Of a DNA stretch of 64,000 nt, positions 55,886-64,000 are shown piece after piece; within the stretch, counting starts at the first letter, position 1, and each line of letters starts with the position of its first letter. Origin of the DNA: Burkholderiales bacterium (GTDB taxonomy: Bacteria > Pseudomonadota > Gammaproteobacteria > Burkholderiales > Burkholderiaceae_C). The stretch lies in assembly GCA_016185015.1 (NCBI GenBank), contig JACPOI010000009.1, forward strand, positions 1-64,000. The letters run 5' to 3'. Below the pieces are notes generated by a model, which made no database searches, was not told the origin of the DNA, and saw only the letters and a program-made list of their open reading frames with translations. Both the position numbers and the translations under genes were made by a program.

Positions 55886-56860
55886 ATGCACAAACGCAAA
55901 CTGCTGCTGGCTGCCCTGGTTCTGGGCGCCTGCTCCCAGGCCGCACTGGCCCAGGCGCCCGCCTACCCGGCCAAACCCGTGAAACTGGTGGTGGGTTTCG
56001 CCCCGGGCGGCGCTGCCGATTTTGTCGCCCGTGCGATTGGCGAGTCCTTGAGCCGCGCCCTGGGTCAGCCCATCGTGATCGAGAACAAGGCGGGTGCGGG
56101 CTCCAGCATCGCCGCCGAGGCCGTGGCCAAGTCCGCGCCCGATGGTTACACCCTGCTGATCGCCAGCCCGAGCAGCATCTCGGTCAACCCCGCGCTCAAT
56201 CCAAAGCTGGGTTACAAGGCTAGCGACCTGTTACCCGTTACCAAGCTGACGGCCTCGCCCCTGGTGATCGCAGCCAACCCGGCCACAGGCATCACCTCGG
56301 TCAAGGAGCTGATCGCCAAGGCCAAGGCGGCCCCCGGCACCCTGAATTACGCCACCTCGGGCAACGGCTCGGCGCCGCACCTGGGTGCGGCCCATTTCAG
56401 CCAGGTGGCTGGCGTGCAGATGCAGCACATCCCGTTTCGTGGCGGCGCCCCGGCCATCCAGTCGGTCATTGCGGGTGACACGCAGCTGACCTTCGGCACG
56501 CCGCCCTCGGTGCTGCCCATGATCCAGGCCGGCCGCCTGCGCGGGCTGGCCGTCAGCACGCTGGAGCGCACCGCGCTGTTCCCTGATCTGCCGGGTATGA
56601 AGGAAGCCGGCCTGCCGGAGTACAACCTGGACTTCTGGTACGGCTTTTTCGTGCCGGCCGGCACGCCCCCGGCCATCGTGCAGAAGCTGTTCGCCGCCAC
56701 GCAGACCGCGATGCAGGTGCCTAGCGTGAAGGCTGCGCTGGCGCGCGAAGGGACCGATGTGTCGGTGTCCAAGTCGCCGGCAGATTTCGCAGCCTTCCTG
56801 GCCAAGGACGAGAAGTTCTGGGTCAAGTTGGTGAAGGATGCTGACGTCAAGCTCGAGTGA
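55886..56860 (+). CDS. Bug/TctC-family tripartite tricarboxylate receptor (copy 1)
   Basis: 324 residues with a signal peptide (LLLAALVLGACSQAALAQ; a cysteine lies near the cleavage site). The Bug fold is clear: YPAKPVKLVVGFAPGGAADFVARAIGESLS and VIENKAGAGSSIAAEAVAKSAPDGYTLL. Periplasmic binding proteins for carboxylic acids. It is 52 bp from a near-copy and follows the CoA-ester genes, so it may deliver the substrate of the operon. No membrane partners (TctA/B) are encoded here. Confidence 0.92.
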   Translation: MHKRKLLLAALVLGACSQAALAQAPAYPAKPVKLVVGFAPGGAADFVARAIGESLSRALGQPIVIENKAGAGSSIAAEAVAKSAPDGYTLLIASPSSISVNPALNPKLGYKASDLLPVTKLTASPLVIAANPATGITSVKELIAKAKAAPGTLNYATSGNGSAPHLGAAHFSQVAGVQMQHIPFRGGAPAIQSVIAGDTQLTFGTPPSVLPMIQAGRLRGLAVSTLERTALFPDLPGMKEAGLPEYNLDFWYGFFVPAGTPPAIVQKLFAATQTAMQVPSVKAALAREGTDVSVSKSPADFAAFLAKDEKFWVKLVKDADVKLE

Positions 56861-56912
56861 TGCGGCCTGCGGTGCTGCAGGCCATGGCTTTCCAACGATG
56901 AGGAGACGAGAC

Positions 56913-57881
56913 ATGCAAAAGTGGTCTATCGTGCTGGCCGGCCTGCTGGCCCTGGGGGGCGCCTCGTCGGCCCTGGCGCAGGCTTACCCGGCCAAACCCA
57001 TCAAGCTGGTGGTCGGTTTTGCGCCCGGCGGCGCGGCCGACTATGTGGCGCGTGCCGTGGGCGAGGCCCTGGGTCGCGCCCTAGGCCAACCCATCGTGAT
57101 CGAGAACAAGGCCGGTGCCGGCTCCAGCATCGCCGCCGATCTGGTGGCCAAGTCGGCCCCCGACGGCTACACGCTGCTGATCGCCAGCCCTGCCGCCATC
57201 TCGGTCAATCCCGCGCTCAATCCCAAGCTCAGCTACAAGCCCAGCGACCTGTTGCCCGTGACCAAGCTCACCGCGTCGCCACTGGTGATTGCGGTCAACC
57301 CGAACGCCGGCATCAACTCGGTGCGCGAACTGGTGGCCAAGGCCAAGGCGGCCCCGGGTGCGCTCAACGTGGCCACCGCCGGCAACGGTTCGGCCACCCA
57401 TCTGGGCGCCGCGCAGTTTGCCCAGGTGGCCGGCGTCAAGTTCACGGAGATTCCCTACCGCGGGGGCGGGCCGGCCATGCAATCGCTGATCGCGGGTGAT
57501 ACGCAGATCTACTTCGGTACGCCACCGTCCACGCTGCCGCACATCCAGTCCGGCCGGGTGCGTGGCCTGGGGATCAGCGCGACCGAACGCAGCGCCCTGT
57601 TTCCCGATCTGCCGGGCATGAAGGACGCCGGCCTGCCGGACTACAACCTGGACTTCTGGTACGGCTTCTTCCTGCCTGCAGGTACGCCTCAGCCTGTTGT
57701 GCAGAAGATCTTCGAGGCTACGCGCACGGCCATGCAGCAGGAGTCGGTCAAGGCTGCGCTGGCGCGTGAGGGGACCGAGGTTTCGTTGTCGAAGTCGCCG
57801 GTTGACTATGCGGCTTTTCTGGTTCAGGATGAAAAGTTCTGGGTGAAGCTCGTCAAGGACGCTGGCGTCAAGCTGGATTGA
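56913..57881 (+). CDS. Bug/TctC-family tripartite tricarboxylate receptor (copy 2)
   Basis: 322 residues, signal peptide ending ASSALAQ, and a strong likeness to the preceding gene along its whole length (KLVVGFAPGGAADYVARAVGEALG, LIASPAAISVNPALNPKL, YNLDFWYGFFLPAG). A tandem duplication is the simple explanation. The two may differ in ligand. It ends at a hairpin shared with the convergent oxidase gene. Confidence 0.92.
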   Translation: MQKWSIVLAGLLALGGASSALAQAYPAKPIKLVVGFAPGGAADYVARAVGEALGRALGQPIVIENKAGAGSSIAADLVAKSAPDGYTLLIASPAAISVNPALNPKLSYKPSDLLPVTKLTASPLVIAVNPNAGINSVRELVAKAKAAPGALNVATAGNGSATHLGAAQFAQVAGVKFTEIPYRGGGPAMQSLIAGDTQIYFGTPPSTLPHIQSGRVRGLGISATERSALFPDLPGMKDAGLPDYNLDFWYGFFLPAGTPQPVVQKIFEATRTAMQQESVKAALAREGTEVSLSKSPVDYAAFLVQDEKFWVKLVKDAGVKLD

Positions 57882-57886
57882 CTCTT

Positions 57887-57922
57887 GCGTTGCAAGCCGG
57901 GGCGAGACCCGGCTTGCAACGC
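57887..57922. terminator. Hairpin between convergent genes
   Basis: gcgttgcaagccgg and ccggcttgcaacgc form a 14-bp stem with a short loop, filling the 42-bp gap between the Bug gene and the oxidase gene. There is no T-run, so it may be a bidirectional but weak terminator. Confidence 0.6.
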
Positions 57923-57923
57923 C

Positions 57924-59345
57924 TCAACCGCGAATCATCCGTCCCGGATTCATCAGATTCATCGGGTCCAGCGCCTGCTTGATGCTGCGCATCAGGCCCA
58001 GGGCCACCGGTGACTTGTGCTCCGGCAGCTTGTCCACCTTGAGGCTGCCGATGCCGTGTTCGGCCGAGATCGAGCCGCGGTAGCGGTCTACCACCTCGTA
58101 CACCACGGCATTCATGGGCGCCTCCTCTTCGTTGAGGAAACGCGCCTGGTCCGCACCTTCAGGTGCCTGCACGTTGTAGTGCAGATTGCCGTCGCCCAGA
58201 TGCCCATAGGTCACCAGGCGTGCGCCCGGGAACTTCTGCAGCAGCAGGGCATTGGTCTCGCGCACGAACTCGGGGATGCGCGAAACGTTGATCGAGATGT
58301 CGTGCTTGATGTTCAGGCCTTCCTGGGCCTGGGCCAGCGGGATGCTCTCGCGGATGTGCCACAGCGCCTTGGCCTGCGCCATGCTTTCGGCCACCACGGC
58401 GTCGGTGACGCAGCCGGCCTCCATGGCGGCTTCGAGCAGGCGCTCGAACTGCTCGCGCGCATGGGTCTCGGACTCGTTGTCCGAGTTCTCCAGCACCACG
58501 CACCAAGGCGACTCCTGCCAGAAGGGCACCCGCTGCTGCGGGAAGTGCTTGACCACCAGGCTCAGCGCAAACTGGCCCATGACCTCGAAGCCGGTGAGGC
58601 CCGCGCTCAGATATTCGTGTGCCAGGCCCAGCAGCTTGACGGCGTCCTCCAGCGAAGGCACAGCGGCGTAGGCCGTGAGCTGCGCCTTGGGCATGGGGTA
58701 AAGCTTCATCGTGGCGCCGGTGATCACGCCCAGCGTGCCCTCGGAGCCGATGAAGAGGTGGCGCAGGTCGTAACCCGTGTTGTCCTTGCGCAGGCCGGTC
58801 AGGCCGTCCCAGATCTCGCCCTGGGCCGTCACGACTTCCAGGCCCAGGCAGAGTTCGCGCGTGTTGCCGTAACGCACCACCTGCGTGCCGCCCGCGTTGG
58901 TGCCGAGGTTGCCGCCGATGGTGCAGCTGCCTTCCGAGGCCAGGCTCAGCGGGAACAGGAAACCGGCTTTTTCACACTCTTCCTGCAGGCTTTGCAGCAC
59001 GCAGCCGGCGTCCACCGTGATGGTCAGGTTGCCCGCGTCGAGCTTGCGCACTTTGTTCAAACGCGTGAGGCTGAGCACCACCTGGGTGCCGCTGGCGTCG
59101 GGCGTGGAGCCCACCACCATGCCGGTGTTGCCGCCCTGCGGCACCATGGACACACGCGCGTTGGCACAGGCCTTGACGACGGCCGCCACTTCGGGGGTGG
59201 AGGCGGGGCGCACCACGGCCAGGGCGCGGCCGCGCTCGCGTTGGCGCCAGTCGAGTTCCCAGGCGCTGAGATCGCCTTCGGTGAGGACGTTGGAGGCGCC
59301 GACGATCTGGCGCAGCTGGGTCAGCAATTCGGTGGGGGTCGTCAT
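57924..59345 (-). CDS. FAD-linked oxidase, GlcD / D-2-hydroxyacid dehydrogenase type
   Basis: 473 residues. FAD-binding-4 domain: RALAVVRPASTPEVAAVVKAC, MVPQGGNTGMVVGSTPD, LASEGSCTIGGNLGTNAGGTQVVRYGNTRELCLGLEVV and FIGSEGTLGVITGATMKLYP; the C-domain ends with TYGHLGDGNLHYNVQAP and SAEHGIGSLKVDKL. Substrates in the family are D-lactate, glycolate or D-2-hydroxyglutarate and cannot be told apart by sequence here. It overlaps the DUF2069 gene by four bases. Confidence 0.92.
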   Translation of the reverse strand: MTTPTELLTQLRQIVGASNVLTEGDLSAWELDWRQRERGRALAVVRPASTPEVAAVVKACANARVSMVPQGGNTGMVVGSTPDASGTQVVLSLTRLNKVRKLDAGNLTITVDAGCVLQSLQEECEKAGFLFPLSLASEGSCTIGGNLGTNAGGTQVVRYGNTRELCLGLEVVTAQGEIWDGLTGLRKDNTGYDLRHLFIGSEGTLGVITGATMKLYPMPKAQLTAYAAVPSLEDAVKLLGLAHEYLSAGLTGFEVMGQFALSLVVKHFPQQRVPFWQESPWCVVLENSDNESETHAREQFERLLEAAMEAGCVTDAVVAESMAQAKALWHIRESIPLAQAQEGLNIKHDISINVSRIPEFVRETNALLLQKFPGARLVTYGHLGDGNLHYNVQAPEGADQARFLNEEEAPMNAVVYEVVDRYRGSISAEHGIGSLKVDKLPEHKSPVALGLMRSIKQALDPMNLMNPGRMIRG

Positions 59346-59749
59346 GGTGTGGTGGTGTCGAGGTTCGAGGGAATGGCCTGGGCGGCCTTCTGGCGCAGGC
59401 GGATGTGCAGCACGCAGGCGGCAAACAGGGCCAGGCTCAGCAGCACTTCCAGCCCGGCCAGCCAGGCGCCGGGGGCGGGCTCACTGGTGGCGCGGACCAC
59501 CCCTTCGGTGAAGTAGAGCCAGAGCAGCAGGCTGAGCCAGCGGTAGGTGTACATGCGGTTCTTCAGCAGGCCGGCCAGCGGCAGGCACAGCGGCAGCACC
59601 TTCAGCGCCAGCCAGGAGCCGCCCGGGCGCAGCGGCGCCAGCCAGAGCTCCCAGGCCAGGCCCAGCACGATCAGGCCCAACAGGCTGGCCACGGCCAGTT
59701 GACGGCTGAGCCGGACGTGGGAGGGGATGGTGGTGTCGGTGGCTTGCAT
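59342..59749 (-). CDS. DUF2069 membrane protein
   Basis: 135 residues with four transmembrane helices and the family core WLALKVLPLCLPLAGLLKNRMYTYRWLSLLLWLYFTEGVVRA. Function unknown; conserved in beta- and gammaproteobacteria. Overlaps the oxidase start, so probably translated with it. Confidence 0.9.
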   Translation of the reverse strand: MQATDTTIPSHVRLSRQLAVASLLGLIVLGLAWELWLAPLRPGGSWLALKVLPLCLPLAGLLKNRMYTYRWLSLLLWLYFTEGVVRATSEPAPGAWLAGLEVLLSLALFAACVLHIRLRQKAAQAIPSNLDTTTP

Positions 59750-59769
59750 GGAGGTGGCATCATAGCGGG

Positions 59770-60978
59770 ATGAGTTTGTCCCTCCGCCTGCAAGCGTTGC
59801 TTGCCGACCTCTCGCACTTTCCCTGGAAAACCACGGCCCTCACCCTGCGCGAACGCTTTCGCGAGGATCGACTGGGCCTGTCCGCCAGCAGTCTGACCTT
59901 CACCACCACCATCGCCCGGGTGCCGCTGTTCACCGTGGCGCTGGCCCTGTTCACGGCCTTCCCCATGTTCGCCAAGTTCCAGGACGTGCTGCAGAAGTGG
60001 CTGGTGGAAAGTCTGGTGCCCGACAACATTGCGCGCCAGGTGCTGGGGTATCTGACACAGTTTGCCGGCCGGGCCGGTCGCCTGGGCTGGGCGGGTCTCA
60101 CGGTATTGTTTTTCACGGCCCTGAGCCTGGTCTTCACCATCGACCGCACGCTCAATGCCATCTGGCGCGTGCGCCGGCCGCGGCCGCTGGGGCAGCGCGT
60201 GTTGGTCTACTGGGTGGCCATCACCCTGGGCCCCCTGCTGCTGGCGGGCAGCCTGACCATCACCTCCTACATTGTCTCGGCCTCGCGCGGCATGGTGGGT
60301 GGCCTGCCCGGCGGCCTGCGCCTGCTGCTCGACGGCATCGAGTTCCTCATGATCGCCGGCGGCCTGGCAGCCACCTACCACTACGTGCCCAACACGGCCG
60401 TCAAATGGGGCCATGCCTGGACCGGCGGCATCTTCGCCGCTGCCGCCATCGAACTGGCCAAGAAGCTGCTGACGCTCTACATCGGCATGGTGCCCACCTA
60501 CTCGGCGGTCTACGGCGCCTTCGCCACGCTGCCCATCCTGCTGATCTGGATCTATGTGGCCTGGGCCATCGTGCTGCTGGGGGCGGTGATCGCGGCCTAT
60601 CTGCCCAGCCTGCTGGCGGGTGTGTCGCGGCGGGCCGTGGTGCCGGGCTGGCGTTTCCGGCTGTCAGTGGAAATGCTGCAGGCCCTGGTGAATGCGCGCC
60701 GCGGGCTCACGCTGATGCAGCTGGCCGAGCAGCTGCACGTCGACCCGTTGCAGCTCGAACCGCTGGTCGAGACCCTGGTGACGCTGGACTGGGTGGGACG
60801 GCTGGTCGACGACGGGCACGATGGCCTGCCGCGCCTGGTGCTGCTGGCCGAACCGGCACGCACACCGCTGGCGCCGCTGATGCAGACCATGCTGCTGCCG
60901 CGCGAAGCGAGCACCGACGGCTTCTGGGGCAGCGCCCGGCTGGACGAACTCAAGCTGGCGGATGCGCTATCGAAATAA
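59770..60978 (+). CDS. YihY-family inner-membrane protein
   Basis: 402 residues. About six helices over residues 30-290 with the family pieces LSASSLTFTTTIARVPLFTVALALF, RTLNAIWRVRRPRPLGQRVLVYWVAITLGP and YSAVYGAFATLPILLIWIYVAWAIVLLGAVIAAYLP. The C-terminal 110 residues form a winged-helix-like cytosolic domain (LTLMQLAEQLHVDPLQLEPLVETL). Once thought RNase BN; that function is now assigned elsewhere, so the role is unknown. Confidence 0.92.
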   Translation: MSLSLRLQALLADLSHFPWKTTALTLRERFREDRLGLSASSLTFTTTIARVPLFTVALALFTAFPMFAKFQDVLQKWLVESLVPDNIARQVLGYLTQFAGRAGRLGWAGLTVLFFTALSLVFTIDRTLNAIWRVRRPRPLGQRVLVYWVAITLGPLLLAGSLTITSYIVSASRGMVGGLPGGLRLLLDGIEFLMIAGGLAATYHYVPNTAVKWGHAWTGGIFAAAAIELAKKLLTLYIGMVPTYSAVYGAFATLPILLIWIYVAWAIVLLGAVIAAYLPSLLAGVSRRAVVPGWRFRLSVEMLQALVNARRGLTLMQLAEQLHVDPLQLEPLVETLVTLDWVGRLVDDGHDGLPRLVLLAEPARTPLAPLMQTMLLPREASTDGFWGSARLDELKLADALSK

Positions 60979-60990
60979 TAGCAATCCGGG

Positions 60991-61317
60991 TCAGAACGGA
61001 ATCTTGCCGGTCCAGATGTCCTTGTACATGACCCAGTCGCCCATGAAGCTGTAGAGCGGGCGCTTGAAGCTGGCGGGCTTGTTCTTCTCGAAGCCGAAGT
61101 GCCCCAGCCAGGCGAAGCCGTAACCGCACAGCAGGGCGTAGAGGAAGTACTGCGGCTGCGCCGTGACCACCAGCATGGCCAGGCAGGCCAGGCTCAGCGT
61201 GCTGCCGATGAAATGCAGGCGGCGGCAGGTGCGGTTGTTGTGCTCACCCAGGTAGAAGGGGTAGAAGTCGGCAAAGCGCGTGAAGCTGCGCGGATCGGTG
61301 GCGGCGGGGCTGCTCAT
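60991..61317 (-). CDS. DUF962 (Mpo1-like) protein
   Basis: 108 residues, with the family motif FYPFYLGEHNNRTCRRLHFIGSTL at the start and two helices, then HFGFEKNKPASFKRPLYSFMGDWVMYKDIWTGKIPF. Yeast Mpo1 is a dioxygenase in 2-hydroxy fatty-acid alpha-oxidation; the histidine residues are conserved here, but activity in bacteria is unproven. Confidence 0.9.
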   Translation of the reverse strand: MSSPAATDPRSFTRFADFYPFYLGEHNNRTCRRLHFIGSTLSLACLAMLVVTAQPQYFLYALLCGYGFAWLGHFGFEKNKPASFKRPLYSFMGDWVMYKDIWTGKIPF

Positions 61318-61429
61318 CTCAGGTCTCCTCTTGAGGTGTTCGATGCTGCAGTGTAGGGCGCGGGCCCCGGGCGCGGCAAGTGCTCCCGGTTATAGTGCCG
61401 CGATCACGAAACGCCGCAGGAGAGCCCGG

Positions 61430-61957
61430 ATGCCCAGCGCTGCCCTACGCCAGCTACGCATGCTCACGCGTTACAACGCCTGGGCCAATCACCGCCTCTT
61501 CGAGGCACTCGCTGCCTTGCCGGCAGGGGAGGTGACGGCACGGCGCAACCACGGCACCCACAGCATGGTCGGCACGCTGGGCCACGCCTGGGTGGTGGAC
61601 CGGATCTGGCAGGCCCATCTGCAGGGCCGCGCGCACGGCTGCAGTTCGCGCCAGCCCGAAAAAGAGCCCGCCCTGTCCCAGTTGCAGCAAGACCAGGTGC
61701 AGCTCGACCAGTGGTACATCGCCTATGCTGACGGCCTCGACGCGGCGGCGCATGCCGAGGTGGTGGATTTCCGTTTTGTCGACGGCGGTGCCGGCGCCAT
61801 GACACGCGGCGACATGCTGCTGCATGTCGTGAACCACAAGACCTACCACCGCGGCTATGTGGCCGACATGCTTTACCAGGCCGGCAGCCGCCCCCCCGTG
61901 ATGGACCTGCCGGTTTTCCTGCGGGACGTGCCGCAGCATCACGGCGCCAGGAGCTGA
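61430..61957 (+). CDS. DinB-family metal-binding protein
   Basis: 175 residues, four-helix bundle. LTRYNAWANHRLFEALAALP opens the family; the metal-binding histidines lie in TLGHAWVVDRIW (His of the second helix) and MLLHVVNHKTYHRGYVADML. DinB proteins are thought to be thiol-dependent S-transferases; the partner thiol is not known here. Followed 5 bp later by the YdjM-like gene. Confidence 0.9.
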   Translation: MPSAALRQLRMLTRYNAWANHRLFEALAALPAGEVTARRNHGTHSMVGTLGHAWVVDRIWQAHLQGRAHGCSSRQPEKEPALSQLQQDQVQLDQWYIAYADGLDAAAHAEVVDFRFVDGGAGAMTRGDMLLHVVNHKTYHRGYVADMLYQAGSRPPVMDLPVFLRDVPQHHGARS

Positions 61958-61962
61958 CCTCC

Positions 61963-62622
61963 ATGTTCATCGGCCACTTCGCCATCGGCTTTGCCGCCAA
62001 GACCGCAGCGCCCCGGGTGTCGCTGGGCACGCTGTTCCTGGCGGCCCAGTTCATCGACCTGTTGTGGCCCACCTTCCTGCTCATGGGGCTGGAACGGGTG
62101 CGCATCGAACCTGGCGCCACCGCGGTCACGCCCCTGATCTTCGAGCACTACCCCTGGTCGCACAGCCTGCTGGCCGTGCTGGGCTGGGCCGCCTTGCTGG
62201 CCGGCCTGCATTTCCTGTTGCGGCGCGACCGTCGCAGTGCCCTGATCGTGGCCGGCCTGGTCCTGAGCCACTGGTTGCTGGACCTGCTGGTGCACCGCCC
62301 GGACCTGCCCCTGTGGCCCTGGGGTGGGTCCGTGCTCGGCTTGCGCCTGTGGTCGTCTCTTGTGCTGACGCTGGCGCTGGAGGTGCCTCTTTTCATGCTG
62401 GGCGTGTGGCTTTACAGCCGCAGCACGCGTGCGCTGGACGGCGCCGGGCGCTGGGGCCTGGTGGGACTGGTGCTATTCCTCTTCGTGGTCTACGCCGGCA
62501 ATGTGCTGGGCAGCCCGCCGCCCAGCGTCGAGGCCATCGCCTGGATCGGCCAGCTGCAGTGGCTGCTGGTGCTCTGGGGTTATTGGGTGGACTGGCACCG
62601 GCGCGCCGTGGTGCCGACCTGA
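61963..62622 (+). CDS. YdjM-like membrane-bound metal-dependent hydrolase family protein
   Basis: 219 residues, several helices. Typical pieces are MFIGHFAIGFAAKTAAPRVSLGTLFLAAQFIDLLWPTFLL and FEHYPWSHSLLAVL, with conserved His/Asp pairs (GHFA, FIDLLW, WSHS, SHWLLDLLVHRPD) placed as metal ligands. Enzymatic activity is not established. Follows the DinB gene closely, probably one unit. Confidence 0.85.
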   Translation: MFIGHFAIGFAAKTAAPRVSLGTLFLAAQFIDLLWPTFLLMGLERVRIEPGATAVTPLIFEHYPWSHSLLAVLGWAALLAGLHFLLRRDRRSALIVAGLVLSHWLLDLLVHRPDLPLWPWGGSVLGLRLWSSLVLTLALEVPLFMLGVWLYSRSTRALDGAGRWGLVGLVLFLFVVYAGNVLGSPPPSVEAIAWIGQLQWLLVLWGYWVDWHRRAVVPT

Positions 62623-62689
62623 CACACAGGCGGCGGGCAAGCTGTTAACCTAGAACACACACCACGGCACACACCACTGAGGAGACAGC

Positions 62690-64000
62690 ATGGATCTGGG
62701 TCAGGCGCTGCAAGGGCGCAGTTCGCGCGCGGCATCCATCCTGCTGGCCATCGTGTCGGTGCTGCTGGTCACGCTGCTGTACTACAAGCAGAACACCTTT
62801 CTTGAGGGGTTCGAGGCGCGCACCTACGACCTGCGGTTCAAGAGCCTGCGCGGCCCGATCACGCCGCACCCCGACATCGCCATCATCACCATCGACGACC
62901 GCAGCATCGCCGAACTCGGGCGGTTCCCCTGGAGCCGCCAGCAGTACGTGCGCCTGCTGGAGCGGCTGGAGACGGCCAAGCCCAAGGCCATCCTGTTCGA
63001 CGTCTTTTTCCCCGAGGTCGAGAACGCCGAGACCGACCAGGCCCTGGCCGAGGCGATCCGGCGCGCCGGTAACGTGGTGCTGGCCACCACCTTCGAGTTC
63101 GACCGCCAGTTCCGCGTCAGCGGCAGCACCGGCAGCCTGCCGCAGCTGGAGCGGGCGGCGGCCGGCATCGGCCACATCAACCTGATCCCCGAGGAAGACG
63201 GCGTGAACCGCCGCAACCTGCTGCAGATCGAGCGTGATGGCAAGCCCGTGCCCTCGCTGGGCCTGATGGCGGCCATGCTGGCCCTGGGCGAGAAGCAGTT
63301 CAGCGTCGAATCCTTCCGGGTGCAGCTGGGCGAACGCAGCATCCCCGTGGGGCGCGACGGCGCTCTGTGGATCAACTACACCGGTGCGCCCGGCAACTAC
63401 CCGCGGTATGCCTTTGCCGACGTGGTCAATGGCCGGGTCGACCTGGCGCCGCTGCGCGGCAAGACGGTGTTCCTCGGGGCCACGGCCCTGGGCATCTACG
63501 ACATGCGCGTCACGCCCTTCCATCCCAACTCGCCCGGGGTCGAGGTGCACGCCGCCGTGGCCGACGACATCCTGAGTCAGCGCTACATCCAGCGCACCGG
63601 CCTGCAGTCCCTGTTCGACCTGGTGATGATCGTGCTCATCGGTGGGGTCAGCTTCTGGCTGACGGCCCGGGTTCGGCTGCAGCGCGCCATCCCCGCCGTG
63701 GTGGTGCTGGCCGCGGCTTATGTGGGCCTGAGCTACTGGCTGTTCCTGCAGGGCCAGTGGGTCAGCATGGTCTACCCGCCGCTGGCGGCCACGGTGGCCC
63801 TGCTGGTGGGCGGGGGCTTCCGTTACATGGTGCTGGAGCGCAGCGCGCGCGAGATGCGGGCCATGTTCTCCAGCTATCTGTCCAGCAAGCTGGTCAGCCA
63901 GCTCGAGAAGAACCCGGGCGCGGCGCGCATCGGCGGCGACAACCGCGAGGTGACCGTGATGTTCACCGACATCAAGGGCTTCACCGCCTTCAGCGAACGG
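62690..64000 (+). CDS. CHASE2-adenylate/guanylate cyclase (truncated by window end)
   Basis: 437 codons are visible. An N-terminal membrane helix (ASILLAIVSVLLVTLLYY) leads into an extracytoplasmic CHASE2 sensor domain (about 40-300: DLRFKSLRGPITPHPDIAIITIDD, LFDVFFPEVENAETDQ and HPNSPGVEVHAAVADDIL). Three more helices follow, then the start of a class III cyclase domain (EVTVMFTDIKGFTAFSER), where the metal-binding Asp is seen. Such proteins make cAMP or cGMP in response to an envelope signal. The start ATG has ggagac upstream. Confidence 0.9.
   Translation, partial: MDLGQALQGRSSRAASILLAIVSVLLVTLLYYKQNTFLEGFEARTYDLRFKSLRGPITPHPDIAIITIDDRSIAELGRFPWSRQQYVRLLERLETAKPKAILFDVFFPEVENAETDQALAEAIRRAGNVVLATTFEFDRQFRVSGSTGSLPQLERAAAGIGHINLIPEEDGVNRRNLLQIERDGKPVPSLGLMAAMLALGEKQFSVESFRVQLGERSIPVGRDGALWINYTGAPGNYPRYAFADVVNGRVDLAPLRGKTVFLGATALGIYDMRVTPFHPNSPGVEVHAAVADDILSQRYIQRTGLQSLFDLVMIVLIGGVSFWLTARVRLQRAIPAVVVLAAAYVGLSYWLFLQGQWVSMVYPPLAATVALLVGGGFRYMVLERSAREMRAMFSSYLSSKLVSQLEKNPGAARIGGDNREVTVMFTDIKGFTAFSER

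Overview
The window looks like a Burkholderiales (betaproteobacterial) chromosome, most likely Comamonadaceae. The reasons are the gene order gyrA-serC-pheA-tyrA-aroA/cmk-rpsA-ihfB, a tmRNA tag ANDERFALAA, Bug-type (TctC) solute receptors, a glnA-glnL-glnG cluster, high GC, and REP-like sequences of a kind I associate with this family. No rRNA or complete tRNA gene and no CRISPR array was seen. The last gene runs off the right edge.

Positions 1-24649 are ordinary housekeeping DNA. A minus-strand run carries gyrA, serC, pheA, tyrA, a fused aroA-cmk, rpsA and ihfB (DNA supercoiling, serine and aromatic amino-acid synthesis, CMP kinase, ribosome, IHF). An IS-like end lies directly beside the ihfB stop. 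Plus-strand genes follow: an OmpA-domain lipoprotein, ubiG, gph, ssrA, a pseudouridine synthase, a beta-propeller/NodB pair, a sterol-desaturase-like protein with a REP-like sequence inside its reading frame, an EI24 protein, a MoaB-like protein, then glnA (sigma-54 promoter), glnL and glnG. ogt and xth are on the minus strand.

Positions 25433-49131 are a 23.7-kb integrated element inserted in the 5' end of xth. A 16-bp direct repeat (25417-25432 and 49116-49131) marks the ends. The native xth start (MKFATWNVN) is stranded at the right end beside its former operon partner. The element supplies a substitute start (MRLATWNVN) and a good sigma-70 promoter at the left end, so xth stays intact. 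The backbone resembles a satellite or phage-plasmid-like element: AlpA-type regulator, PriCT/Toprim/helicase primase, a long inverted repeat that could be an origin, and a P4-type tyrosine integrase at the far end. No capsid, portal, tail or conjugation genes are present.

The cargo is a seven-gene minus-strand operon (46520-30442) with gaps of at most 18 bp or short overlaps. In order it encodes a giant YprA/DruE-like DEAD-box helicase with a DUF1998-like end, a DrmD-like SNF2 helicase, an Eco57I/DrmMI-like adenine methyltransferase, a DUF3696-type AAA ATPase, a PIN-domain protein, an Rnl2-like RNA ligase and an HNH endonuclease. The first three place it among DISARM/Druantia-related defence systems, close to what I recall being called ARMADA. 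The downstream ATPase-PIN-RNA ligase-HNH set, translationally coupled to the rest, is the most unusual part. It suggests an RNA cut-and-seal or DNA/RNA nuclease arm.

Positions 49152-64000 return to chromosomal genes: DUF4337, folA, an EamA transporter and thyA in one overlapping run; a GntR regulator divergent from a CoA-transferase, enoyl-CoA hydratase, oxidoreductase and two tandem Bug receptors (an uptake/catabolic operon of unknown substrate); a GlcD-type FAD oxidase; DUF2069, YihY, DUF962, DinB and YdjM-like proteins; and a truncated CHASE2-adenylate cyclase.
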